Both the position numbers and the translations under genes were made by a program. Positions 15,422 through 22,960 of a stretch of 43,052 nt of DNA are shown here, piece by piece. Source of the stretch: Kribbella pittospori. GTDB lineage: Bacteria > Actinomycetota > Actinomycetes > Propionibacteriales > Kribbellaceae. The first letter of the stretch is position 1; the number at the start of each line of letters is the position of its first letter. Location: NCBI RefSeq assembly GCF_004331465.1, contig NZ_SJKB01000031.1, forward strand, positions 1 through 43,052, written 5' to 3'. The notes under the pieces are model-generated. The model did no database searches. It saw only the letters and a list, made by a program, of their open reading frames with translations, and was not told the DNA's origin.

Positions 15422-16210
15422 TCAGCGTGGCTTGATCGCCAGCGTCGCGAAATAGTGCGACATGTAGTGGGCGGATGCGTTGGATTGGTGCGGTGCTTCG
15501 GCGAAACCGGTGAGGACGAACCCCGCGGCGAGTTGCCCGCCGATCTGGCCGGTGAGCGTGTGGCTGTATTCGAGAGCGGCATCCGCGCCGAACTTCGTGG
15601 CGCGTTCCTCGGCGGAGTACTGCGTGACATCGCTGTAGGGCAGCGTGTGCACGACGATCAGCTCGCCGCGCTCGTCGAGGGCCTCGTGGTCGAACAAGTA
15701 CACATCAGGGTTGAGGAAGCCCGCGAGCAGAGTTCCGCCCGGTCGCAGGACGCGGAAGCACTCACGCCACACCGGCGCCAAGTCGGGTGCAAACAAGTTC
15801 GAGACCGGGTGGAACACAACGTCGAATGATGCGTCGCCGAAGGCGCTGAGGTCGCGCATGTCACCCAGGACGGTGCGCAACTCGAGTCCGTCGCGCGCCG
15901 CGACCATCTGGTCCTGGCCGAGCTGGCGAGGCGAGTTGTCGAACACGGTGACCCGCGCCCCTGCGGCGGCGAGGATCGGACCCTGCTGGCCACCGCCGGA
16001 GGCCAGGCACAACACGTCCTTGCCGGTCAGTTCCGTCGGCAGCCAGGAGCGGTCGACTGGCTCACGCCCGATGAGAACAATCGACCAGTCGCCCCTGCGA
16101 GCGCGCTCGACATCCTCGGCACTCACCGGCGTCGACCACTCGTTGCCCTCCTGGACATACTTGTCCCAGGCTGCCCGGTTGTGGGCACCGGGGTCGACAA
16201 TGTCCTGCAC
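15422..16210 (-). CDS. Class I SAM-dependent methyltransferase
   Basis: A 262-residue Rossmann-fold methyltransferase. The SAM-binding motif I reads DVLCLASGGGQQGPILAAAGA (about 65-85), followed by VTVFDNS (acidic residue at the end of strand 2), LGDMRDLSAFGDASFDVVF, and FRVLRPGGTLLAGFLNP. The substrate is unknown; the family includes small-molecule and ubiquinone/menaquinone-type enzymes. GTG 16210 is favoured by GGAG six bases upstream; an upstream in-frame TTG at 16216 is possible. It converges on the CU044_5270 gene, with a weak CCCGCG/CGCGGG stem in the 39-bp gap. Confidence 0.88.
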   Translation of the reverse strand: MQDIVDPGAHNRAAWDKYVQEGNEWSTPVSAEDVERARRGDWSIVLIGREPVDRSWLPTELTGKDVLCLASGGGQQGPILAAAGARVTVFDNSPRQLGQDQMVAARDGLELRTVLGDMRDLSAFGDASFDVVFHPVSNLFAPDLAPVWRECFRVLRPGGTLLAGFLNPDVYLFDHEALDERGELIVVHTLPYSDVTQYSAEERATKFGADAALEYSHTLTGQIGGQLAAGFVLTGFAEAPHQSNASAHYMSHYFATLAIKPR

Positions 16211-16401
16211 GTTCAACTCCCTGCTACAGCCAAGCGGACACCAGCGGTACCAACAGTTCGATGCCGCTGGCCAACACGATCCAAATCCAATCCTCTAACA
16301 GGTCAAGCGCCGCGAACCCGCGAGGTCATCGTAGGTCCGGCCGATCAAAGCCATCTTGCGGCCATACCGTCGTTCACGACTTCACACCCTGCCACAGCTG
16401 T

Positions 16402-16420
16402 CTGTAACGCGCGCTACAGT
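16402..16420 (+). promoter_or_regulatory. Leaderless promoter and palindrome of the ChrB-MFS pair
   Basis: TACAGT (16415-16420) lies 7 bases before GTG 16428. It overlaps the inverted repeat CTGTA-N8-TACAG (16402-16419). The overlap suggests a repressor site on the -10 box. Confidence 0.5.
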
Positions 16421-16427
16421 CATCGCT

Positions 16428-16991
16428 GTGGCGAATCCGGCTGCGGTGCGGTGGTTGGTCGTTGTGGTGCGGGTGCCGGCGGAGCCGTCGCGGCATCGAG
16501 TCGCGGTGTGGCGGGAACTGCGCAAGTCCGGCGCACTCTCCCTGGGACAAGGGGTGTGGGCCGTGCCCGACTTGCCGGCCTTCGCTGTCGGAGTGGGGCG
16601 GACGGTCGAGCTGGTCGAGCGAGCCGAGGGTGAGGCGACAATCCTGGAGGCGACTGGTCGGAGCCCGGCCGACGCCGCGCGGTTCCAGGAGTTGTTCAAC
16701 GCGGCCAGGCAGGCGGACTGGGTCGAGTTCCTGGCCGATTGCGGGAAGTTCGAGGCGGAGCTGGCCAAGGAGATCCGGATCGAGAAGTTCACGCTGGCCG
16801 AGCTCGAGGAAGAGGAACAGAGCCTGGAACGCTTGCGGCGCTGGCATCGTGACCTGACCGCCCGCGACGTCTTCGGTACGCCGGAGGCCGCCCAGGCATC
16901 GCGGCGCCTGAAGGAGTGCGTGGCGGCGTGCGAGGACTTCGCCGAACAGGTCTTCCGCGCGTTGCACCAGGCGCCGGGAGACGGGCTGTGA
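16428..16991 (+). CDS. ChrB N-terminal-domain protein
   Basis: A 187-residue protein similar to the N-terminal domain of chromate resistance regulator ChrB: it opens with AVRWLVVVVRVPAEPSRHRVAVWRELRKSGALSLGQGVWAVPDLPAF, the characteristic strand-helix pattern. A long helical part (about 85-180) with many Glu and Arg follows. The longer C-terminal domain of full ChrB is absent. GTG 16428 is preferred to earlier starts because TACAGT is exactly 7 bases upstream. The next gene starts inside its stop (GTGA). ChrB normally pairs with ChrA; here the partner is an MFS transporter. It may be a regulator or sensor of that pump. Metal specificity is unknown. Confidence 0.75.
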   Translation: MANPAAVRWLVVVVRVPAEPSRHRVAVWRELRKSGALSLGQGVWAVPDLPAFAVGVGRTVELVERAEGEATILEATGRSPADAARFQELFNAARQADWVEFLADCGKFEAELAKEIRIEKFTLAELEEEEQSLERLRRWHRDLTARDVFGTPEAAQASRRLKECVAACEDFAEQVFRALHQAPGDGL

Positions 16992-18178
16992 CGGCGCCCA
17001 CCGACCGAGCACAGCCTGGGCGGAGGATGTGGCCGCTGTACGCGGCCGGCTTCACCACCGCGTTCGGCGCGCACGCGATCGCCGCGAATCTCGGCGGGTT
17101 CTCCGACGACGCGGTGAAGTCGCTGCTCACGCTCGGGCTGCTGCTGGCCTTGTACGACGGTGCCGAGGTACTGCTCAAGCCGGTCTTCGGCACGATCGCC
17201 GACCGGATCGGCGCGCGTCCAGTCCTCCTCGCGGGCCTGGTCGGGTTCGCTCTCGCGTCCGCGGCGTACGCAGTGGCCGACAGTCCCGGCTGGTTGTGGG
17301 CGGCCCGGCTGGGCCAAGGCGCCGCGGCGTCGGCGTTCTCCCCGGCTGCCTCCGCACTGGTGGCCAGGCTGAACCCGGCGGCCAAGCACGGCCGCGCGTT
17401 CGGCAGGTACGGCTTCTACAAGAGCATCGGCTACACCCTCGGCCCGCTGCTGGGCGGCGGTCTTGTCTGGCTCGGCGGGTTCCGGCTGCTGTTCACCGTG
17501 ATGGCGATCCTCGGCTCGGTCGTCGCGGTGTGGGCGGTCCTGGTCGTTCCTGTCGTACCGCCGCTGCCGCGGGCCCGGCAGACCGTCCTCGACCTCGCCC
17601 GCCGCGTCACCGATCCACTGTTCCTGCGACCTACGGCCGCCCTGGCCGGTGCCACCGCCGCGCTGTCCGTCGGGGTCGGGTTTCTTCCCGTCACCGGGGC
17701 AGCGGCCGGGCTGGGCACGGTCGCTACCGGTGCGGCGGTCTCGGTGCTGGCCGCGACCGGCGCCATCGTCCAGCCCCGCGCCGGGCGCGCCCTCGATTCG
17801 GGACGGCTCACCGCCCGGTCCGGCATCGCGACCGGGTTACTGCTCGCGGCAGCAGGCCTCGGCGCCGCGACGTTCGGCGGGCTTGCGGGCGTCCTGGTGT
17901 CGGCAGTCCTGATCGGAGCCGGGACCGGGCTGATCACTCCGCTGGGCTTCGCCGCGCTGGCAGCCTCGACCCCACCCGAGCGGCTCGGCCAGACGATGGG
18001 CACCGCTGAGCTCGGCCGTGAACTCGGTGACGCCGGCGGGCCGTTGCTGGTCGGAGCCGTCGCGACCGCAGCCACGCTCGGCTACGGGTACGGCGTACTC
18101 GCGGCAGTCCTAGCCGTCGGGCCGCTGGTCGGCATGGCCGCAGCGCGCGCACGACGCACAGGCCAGGCCCGAGCCTGA
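16988..18178 (+). CDS. MFS transporter coupled to the ChrB-domain gene
   Basis: A 396-residue transporter with about 12 hydrophobic helices. Motif A appears as KPVFGTIADRIGARPVLLAGL (about 65-85), and the second half as LGQTMGTAELGRELGDAGGPLLVGAV (about 330-355). GTG 16988 overlaps the ChrB-domain gene stop by 4 bases (GTGA), so the two proteins are made together. The substrate is unknown; with a ChrB-type partner, efflux of an oxyanion or a toxic organic compound is possible. It converges on the M56 gene with a 20-bp gap and no obvious terminator. Confidence 0.9.
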   Translation: MTAPTDRAQPGRRMWPLYAAGFTTAFGAHAIAANLGGFSDDAVKSLLTLGLLLALYDGAEVLLKPVFGTIADRIGARPVLLAGLVGFALASAAYAVADSPGWLWAARLGQGAAASAFSPAASALVARLNPAAKHGRAFGRYGFYKSIGYTLGPLLGGGLVWLGGFRLLFTVMAILGSVVAVWAVLVVPVVPPLPRARQTVLDLARRVTDPLFLRPTAALAGATAALSVGVGFLPVTGAAAGLGTVATGAAVSVLAATGAIVQPRAGRALDSGRLTARSGIATGLLLAAAGLGAATFGGLAGVLVSAVLIGAGTGLITPLGFAALAASTPPERLGQTMGTAELGRELGDAGGPLLVGAVATAATLGYGYGVLAAVLAVGPLVGMAAARARRTGQARA

Positions 18179-18198
18179 ACCCGAGCCACAGCGGGCGA

Positions 18199-19134
18199 TC
18201 AGGTGTGACGTCCGATGGCCGGCTGCTCGGCGTGCTCGAACAGGGTCTCGCCGCTGTGCTGGACCGCAGCGGCCGGCAGGGCACTGATCAGCAGCGCCGT
18301 GACGACGGCAGCGACCATCAGCGGCCGGCGGCGCGGAGGCGGCGCCAGCAGCGCGCGGACCCGCACCGCGACATCACCACCCGCTACCGAAGGAACGACA
18401 CCTGGCGGGGAGAACCCCGCGGCGACTCCGGTCTGCAACTGCGCTACACGGATCAGCGTCGCCGCGACCAGGCGCCGATCACCGACCGCCAGCGCCGCGT
18501 CCTCGTCGGCCCATCGTTCCACGGTCGTTGCCAAGGCCCGGGCGGTCGGCCGCAGCAGCGGGTTCACCGCGGCGGCAAGGTCGGCGGCCAGGTTCCACCA
18601 GACGTGACGGTGCGCCAGATGCGACGCCTCGTGGGCAAGCAGTACCTGTCGTTCGCGATCGCCCAGCGCTCGTAGCAAGCCGCTGGTGACAACGACCCGA
18701 GCGGCCGGCTGCGGCGTGGTGAACGCCTGCGGCCGCTCATCATCCAGCACGACGAGCCCACCGACGGCGGTCAGATCCCGGCACACGCGGTGCACCTCGA
18801 TCAGAGCACGGGCCCGGCGGACCGCGGTCCATGCCGCCGAGATCGTCGTGAGCGCCACCAGGACGCCGCACACGACGGCCGGCCAGGCCGGAACCGGGCT
18901 CGTACTGCGCAACTTCGCCGCCGACCACGCGCCCTCCTGTGCGACCAGCGGAAACTGGCCGATCCAGGTGAACGCCAGCACAGCCAGAATGAACACCCCA
19001 CTCGCGGCCGTGAACACACCGGCCGGAACGAGGACACGGGTTGCGACCGACGGCGCGAGACCACGCGACAGCGCCGGGGCGACCACGGCGTACGCCACGA
19101 TCACCACGATCCCGATCACCGCGGCTGTGGTCAT
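18199..19134 (-). CDS. M56-family (BlaR1-like) membrane metallopeptidase
   Basis: A 311-residue membrane protease of the BlaR1/MecR1 type. Three N-terminal helices are followed by the zinc motif HEASH (His168, Glu169, His172), and a C-terminal helix at about 270-290 (RRPLMVAAVVTALLISALPAAAV). The penicillin-sensor domain of BlaR1 is absent, so the signal must be something else. The start overlaps the upstream BlaI-type gene (19131-19134, GTCA on the plus strand). The pair probably works as in beta-lactam resistance: the protease is activated and inactivates the repressor. Confidence 0.9.
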   Translation of the reverse strand: MTTAAVIGIVVIVAYAVVAPALSRGLAPSVATRVLVPAGVFTAASGVFILAVLAFTWIGQFPLVAQEGAWSAAKLRSTSPVPAWPAVVCGVLVALTTISAAWTAVRRARALIEVHRVCRDLTAVGGLVVLDDERPQAFTTPQPAARVVVTSGLLRALGDRERQVLLAHEASHLAHRHVWWNLAADLAAAVNPLLRPTARALATTVERWADEDAALAVGDRRLVAATLIRVAQLQTGVAAGFSPPGVVPSVAGGDVAVRVRALLAPPPRRRPLMVAAVVTALLISALPAAAVQHSGETLFEHAEQPAIGRHT

Positions 19135-19526
19135 GGCCTCTCCGCCTCCGCCTCGGAGTCGGAGTCGGAGTCGGCAAGCAGTTCCAGCAGCAACGCGGAC
19201 TCCTCGGCCGACAGTCCGCCGGCGAACCGGGTCAGGACCGCTGCCCGGTCGCCGCGGGAATCCAGCAGCCGGTGGATCTGGTGCGCCGTCACCTCGGCCG
19301 CGTCCACGACCGCACTGTAGGCATACGACCGGCCGGCCCGGGTCCTGGTCGCCAGGCCCTTGGCCTGCATCCGCGCCAGCACCGTCATCACCGTCGTGTA
19401 GGCCAACTGCCCGCCGAGAGCATCCCGCACCTCGGAGGTCGTCATCGGGCCGCCACCAGCGGCGAGGGCCGCGAACACCTGCTGTTCCAGATCACCACGA
19501 CCACGGCTCTGCCCTCGAGAAGCCAC
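19131..19526 (-). CDS. BlaI/MecI/CopY-family repressor
   Basis: A 131-residue winged-helix repressor. The DNA-binding half (about 10-80) reads LEQQVFAALAAGGGPMTTSEVRDALGGQLAYTTVMTVLARMQAKGLATRTRAGRSYAY, the typical TTVMTVLxRLxxKGL signature. The C-terminal helices dimerise. The GTG at 19526 follows GAGAGG at 8 bases. Two perfect TACTAC-N7-GTAGTA operators lie upstream, shared with the divergent PAP2 gene. It is co-transcribed with the M56 protease gene, which overlaps it by 4 bases. Confidence 0.93.
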   Translation of the reverse strand: MASRGQSRGRGDLEQQVFAALAAGGGPMTTSEVRDALGGQLAYTTVMTVLARMQAKGLATRTRAGRSYAYSAVVDAAEVTAHQIHRLLDSRGDRAAVLTRFAGGLSAEESALLLELLADSDSDSEAEAERP

Positions 19527-19546
19527 TCAGCACACCTCTCCACACG

Positions 19547-19569
19547 ACTACTACAAAGATCGTAGTAGT
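19547..19569. promoter_or_regulatory. BlaI-type operator 1
   Basis: ACTACTAC-N7-GTAGTAGT is a perfect 8-bp inverted repeat. It matches the TACTACA/TGTAGTA consensus of BlaI/MecI operators. Its centre (19558) is 27 bp from the second operator. Confidence 0.92.
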
Positions 19570-19575
19570 ATCTGT

Positions 19576-19594
19576 TACTACGTTAATTGTAGTA
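19576..19594. promoter_or_regulatory. BlaI-type operator 2
   Basis: TACTAC-N7-GTAGTA is a perfect inverted repeat with the same spacing as operator 1. It lies 17 bp before the PAP2 GTG start, so one repressor controls both divergent transcripts. Confidence 0.92.
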
Positions 19595-19611
19595 GTGGAT
19601 GGGATGCCGGA

Positions 19612-20205
19612 GTGAACCACTGGCTGTTCGAGCAGATCAACGCCTTCGCGCAGGCCACACCGTGGCTCCATGCGCCCGCGCGGTTCTACGCGGCGTACGG
19701 CGTTGTACTGTTCGGCGCTCTACTCGTGGCCGGCTGGTGGATCGCCCGCCGGACCGCAGACGTGACACGGGTCGCCGCGGCCATCGCAGCGGGCGGGGCG
19801 ACCCTGCTTGCGCTGGCGATCAACCAACCCATCGTGCATGCCGTCAACGAAGCTCGCCCGTACACGACGCTGCACCACATCCTGGTGCTGGCCAACCGCA
19901 GCCCCGATCCGTCGTTCCCCTCCGATCACGCCACCATGGCCGGCGCCGTCGCCGTCGGTCTGTGGATCGTCAACCGCCGCCTCGCCGTCATCGCCGCGTT
20001 CGCTGCCGTCCTGATGGCCTTCACCCGTGTCTACATCGCTGCGCACTACCCGGCAGATGTGGCCGCCGGTCTCGTCCTCGGAGGGCTCGTCGCCGTCCTC
20101 ACCTGGCTGCTGGTCCGTCGAGGGCTCGCGCATCTACTCGGCGTACTGGCTGGCACCCGGCTGCGTCCCGTCGTCGTGACCGCGAGCCACCCGCACCTGT
20201 CATGA
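19612..20205 (+). CDS. PAP2-family phosphatase (undecaprenyl-diphosphatase-like)
   Basis: A 197-residue membrane phosphatase with about six helices. The PAP2 motifs are present: an RP pair at residues 82-83 (the upstream Lys of motif 1 is not clear), PSFPSDHATM at about 101-109, and RVYIAAHYPADV with Arg139, His145 and Asp149. Bacterial relatives recycle undecaprenyl diphosphate, the lipid carrier of cell-wall synthesis, or hydrolyse lipid phosphates; the former fits the BlaI control. GTG 19612 follows GGGA about 8 bases upstream. The DedA gene begins inside its stop (ATGA), so the two are coupled. Confidence 0.9.
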   Translation: MNHWLFEQINAFAQATPWLHAPARFYAAYGVVLFGALLVAGWWIARRTADVTRVAAAIAAGGATLLALAINQPIVHAVNEARPYTTLHHILVLANRSPDPSFPSDHATMAGAVAVGLWIVNRRLAVIAAFAAVLMAFTRVYIAAHYPADVAAGLVLGGLVAVLTWLLVRRGLAHLLGVLAGTRLRPVVVTASHPHLS

Positions 20206-20831
20206 CCCGGCTGACCGACTGGCTCCTCAGCCTGCACGGCTTGCCCGTGTACGGACTGGTCGGCCTGCTCGTCTTCGCCGAAGACGCCCTGTTCGTCGGA
20301 TTTGTCCTGTCCGGCGAGACCGCGGCCGTGCTCGGCGGCGTCGCCGCCAGCGGAGCCAACGCATCCCTGCCGGTGATGCTGGCCGTCGTGGCCGGTGCGG
20401 CGATCCTCGGCGACAGCGTCGGCTACGAGGTCGGGCGCCAGCTGGGCCCGCGGATCCTTCGCAGCCGCGTCCTGACGAAGCGCGGCGAAGGGATCGACGC
20501 CGCGCGCGAGCAACTCGCGCGCCGCGGCGGCACCGCCGTGTTCCTGGGCCGGTTCGTCGCGTTCTTCCGCGCGACCATGCCCGCGCTGGCCGGTACCGCG
20601 GGTATGCGCTACCCGAAGTTCCTGGCCTTCAATGCCGCCGGTGGCCTCGTCTGGGGCATCGCCGTCGTGCTGCTCGGTTATTTCGCGGGCAACTCCTACG
20701 CCACCATCGAAAAGACCTTCGGCCGCGTGACCGCCCTCATCGTCCTCGCGGTCCTCGTCATCGTTGTAGCCATCTGGCGGATCCGCCGCCACTCCACCCG
20801 GCGCACAGAACAATCCGTCCGGCAACCATGA
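20202..20831 (+). CDS. DedA-family membrane protein
   Basis: A 209-residue polytopic membrane protein of the DedA/SNARE-associated family. Hallmarks are an acidic residue cluster in the first helical region (FAEDALFVGFVLSGETAAVLGG), then GDSVGYEVGRQLG, and FLGRFVAFFRATMPALAGTAGMRYPKFLAFNAAGGLVWG, the conserved G-R-F-P-x-x-R region. Recent work links DedA proteins to flipping of undecaprenyl phosphate or phospholipids. With the coupled PAP2 phosphatase (4-bp overlap) a lipid-carrier recycling function is attractive but inferred. A longer in-frame ORF upstream from 19599 overlaps the PAP2 gene and is not used. Confidence 0.9.
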   Translation: MTRLTDWLLSLHGLPVYGLVGLLVFAEDALFVGFVLSGETAAVLGGVAASGANASLPVMLAVVAGAAILGDSVGYEVGRQLGPRILRSRVLTKRGEGIDAAREQLARRGGTAVFLGRFVAFFRATMPALAGTAGMRYPKFLAFNAAGGLVWGIAVVLLGYFAGNSYATIEKTFGRVTALIVLAVLVIVVAIWRIRRHSTRRTEQSVRQP

Positions 20832-20951
20832 AGCCGCCCAGCCGACACAGGAGTCCGGCGCGGGCAAGGAACGGGGCGGGTGGGAGCACCGGCGAGCACG
20901 CGACGGAAGGAGCGCGCGTAGCGGCGCGAGAGGAAAACCCACGGGAGGGGT

Positions 20952-20994
20952 GCACCGGCGAGCGCGCGGGCAGGGTTCGCGCGCTCGCCGGTGC
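20952..20994. terminator. Strong hairpin between DedA and GH9 genes
   Basis: GCACCGGCGAGCGCGCG (20952-20968) pairs perfectly with CGCGCGCTCGCCGGTGC (20978-20994), a 17-bp stem with a 9-base loop, in the 178-bp gap between convergent genes. A near-copy of the left arm occurs at about 20884-20900. No T-run follows. Confidence 0.8.
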
Positions 20995-21009
20995 GGGGAG
21001 GGGACGGGA

Positions 21010-22857
21010 CTACGTGGTCAAGGCGTAGACAGCGATGGCTGCGAAGTCGTCGGCTGGTTCGGAGGCTTGCCAGGAGCGGACGTCGTCGACGTACCGGGAA
21101 CCGTGGCCGGTGAACTGGGCGTACTGATCGACACCGTCGGCCGGGCACGGGTTCATGCCGTCCAAGTGATCGCCGAGGCCTTCCTCGAACAACTCCTCCG
21201 AGTTCGGCCCATTCACAACAGCACCGGTGAGCTCGCGCCCGAGGATGTTCGCGATCTGGTGGTGCGGGCATCGTTCGGCGTTCGTCCCGACACCGACCAT
21301 GAATGACACACCCCAAGCGTTGGCGCCGAAGTTCCAGTCCAGTTGCTGCGTGCCGAAGTCGTCGTACCGCCGATCCCCCGTCACCTGCCGATACAGATGC
21401 GCGGTCGACGCCAGCCCGAACGCATGCGGTACGGCGTCGAAGTTGTCGTACTGCGCTCCGGCGCGGAACGGATCCGCGGACGCGCGCTCCGCCCCGATCT
21501 CCAACTGCGCACGCAGATCACCAGCCAGCTTCTTCACCAACGCACGATCCGACCGGTTGGCCCGTATCAGATCCGCATGTGCCAGCGCGCTCACGTCGTA
21601 CAGGTTGAGCGTGTCCCCGCCGGCGTCATGCTCGATGTACTGCCCAGCCCAGTACCCAGCCTGCTGCAGCCAACCGTGTGCCCGCGGATCGCGGAGGCGC
21701 TGCGCGGCGAGCGCCAGCTCGGTCGCACCAAGCTCGAGGTCGTCCCGCCACGCCGACTCCGGGTAGAACGCGAACGGCAGCGACGTGACCAACTGCCCGA
21801 CGTTCTTCGTCTGAGCCTGAGCGAAGATCTGCGCCGCAGTCTCGAGATGACGACGAGCCTTGGCCGGATTCGCCCGCGCCTCAACCTGCGCAGCGAGAGC
21901 GAACGCCGCAGCAGTCCGGCCCGCCAGGTTCGGACTGATCGGCTCCCCAGGCGCCGCGGCCCGGAACACCGGCCGGTTGCGCAGGAACCGCTCGGACGGA
22001 TCCGCCAAATGATCGTCTACCTCGGGTAGGCGCCAGATGTCGTGGTCGCCGATGAAGGTCTCCTCGACATTGCCGGTGCCGATTCCGACCTGGATGTAGA
22101 GCGTCTTCGTCCGCTCGTCCCACATCTTGTCCAGCCAGTCCAAACCGTGCCGCGCCTCGGCGAGCACCTGCTTGTCCGGCTTCCGCGAATCCCGGGTCGA
22201 TGCCCACAGCAACGACTCCGAGTACGCCGCGATGTGCGTGAACTTCAGGTAGTCGCCGGCGTCGTACCAACCGCCCTCGACGTCGACCGGCCCGCCGATC
22301 CGCTGCAGCTCGCCGACAGTTTGATCGGTGTCGGGATCGACGAAGACCGGCCAGTCGTAGACCTGCGCAGCCCGGTCGTTCAAATGCGCCGGCTGCCGAT
22401 CGAGCGAACCGGGTACGACGTTCGCACCGTCACGCTGCTCGGTGAAGAACGTGACCGCCTTGTCCTTGGCCCCGGTCAGCATCCGATCGCGATTCGCCCG
22501 GATCTCGAACGCCGCCGACGACGCCACCCCGGGCACCTCGACCCGATACGTCCCCGGCACCTTCAACGCGGTCAGGTCCAGTTGGTACACGTGCTGGTAC
22601 GTCGCATTCCACTCCCCCGTGTCACCGTCGACGCGCCCCGTCAGCACCCGATGCCCGTACCGGTCGATCACCTGGAACTTCTTCCCGGCCGCCGCGTCCC
22701 GCGTCATCACGTACGCCGCCTTGCCGTCGAAGGCGCCGTACCCGAGCTGACTCACCCGCACCACGCCCCCGGCCGCGGCAGCAGACGCCGCACTCACCGG
22801 CCCCACCACCAATCCGGCAGCCATGACGATCGCCCCCACCCGGCGCAACGACCTCAC
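21010..22857 (-). CDS. Secreted glycoside hydrolase family 9 (cellulase-like)
   Basis: A 615-residue secreted enzyme. An N-terminal signal peptide (RSLRRVGAIVMAAGLVVGPVSAASA, cleaved near residue 25) precedes an Ig-like CelD-type N domain (about 30-120, VVRVSQLGYGAFDGKAAYVMTRD). The (alpha/alpha)6 GH9 domain starts near 160: GGWYDAGDYLKFTH carries the catalytic base pair (DAGD). NAWGVSFMVGVG, PHHQIANILG and the tail VDDVRSWQASEPADDF hold the usual C-terminal acidic residues. GTG 22857 follows GGAGGAG at ideal spacing; the frame is open to a TTG at 22899. Likely acts on cellulose or other beta-1,4-glucans. A palindrome AGGAAA-TTTCCT lies upstream. Confidence 0.88.
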   Translation of the reverse strand: MRSLRRVGAIVMAAGLVVGPVSAASAAAAGGVVRVSQLGYGAFDGKAAYVMTRDAAAGKKFQVIDRYGHRVLTGRVDGDTGEWNATYQHVYQLDLTALKVPGTYRVEVPGVASSAAFEIRANRDRMLTGAKDKAVTFFTEQRDGANVVPGSLDRQPAHLNDRAAQVYDWPVFVDPDTDQTVGELQRIGGPVDVEGGWYDAGDYLKFTHIAAYSESLLWASTRDSRKPDKQVLAEARHGLDWLDKMWDERTKTLYIQVGIGTGNVEETFIGDHDIWRLPEVDDHLADPSERFLRNRPVFRAAAPGEPISPNLAGRTAAAFALAAQVEARANPAKARRHLETAAQIFAQAQTKNVGQLVTSLPFAFYPESAWRDDLELGATELALAAQRLRDPRAHGWLQQAGYWAGQYIEHDAGGDTLNLYDVSALAHADLIRANRSDRALVKKLAGDLRAQLEIGAERASADPFRAGAQYDNFDAVPHAFGLASTAHLYRQVTGDRRYDDFGTQQLDWNFGANAWGVSFMVGVGTNAERCPHHQIANILGRELTGAVVNGPNSEELFEEGLGDHLDGMNPCPADGVDQYAQFTGHGSRYVDDVRSWQASEPADDFAAIAVYALTT

Positions 22858-22900
22858 GAGCGACTCCTCCCACCGGAACTGCACCGTCCGCCCCACCAAT

Positions 22901-22913
22901 AGGAAAGTTTCCT
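22901..22913 (-). promoter_or_regulatory. Operator-like palindrome upstream of the GH9 gene
   Basis: AGGAAA-G-TTTCCT is a perfect 13-bp inverted repeat about 43 bp before GTG 22857, in an AT-rich patch. Similar sites bound by ROK or LacI sugar repressors occur in actinobacteria, so it is a candidate catabolic operator. A related but imperfect element lies before the sugar operon (36427-36443). Confidence 0.55.
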
Positions 22914-22960
22914 GTTGATTTTGTCGGAACGTAGCGCAGTCCCCCGCCGGAGTACAGACC

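Noticed and set aside
19599..20201. Upstream extension of the DedA frame
   Set aside because: It overlaps the PAP2 gene, is Arg-rich without domains, and the ATG at 20202 has the usual 4-bp overlap.
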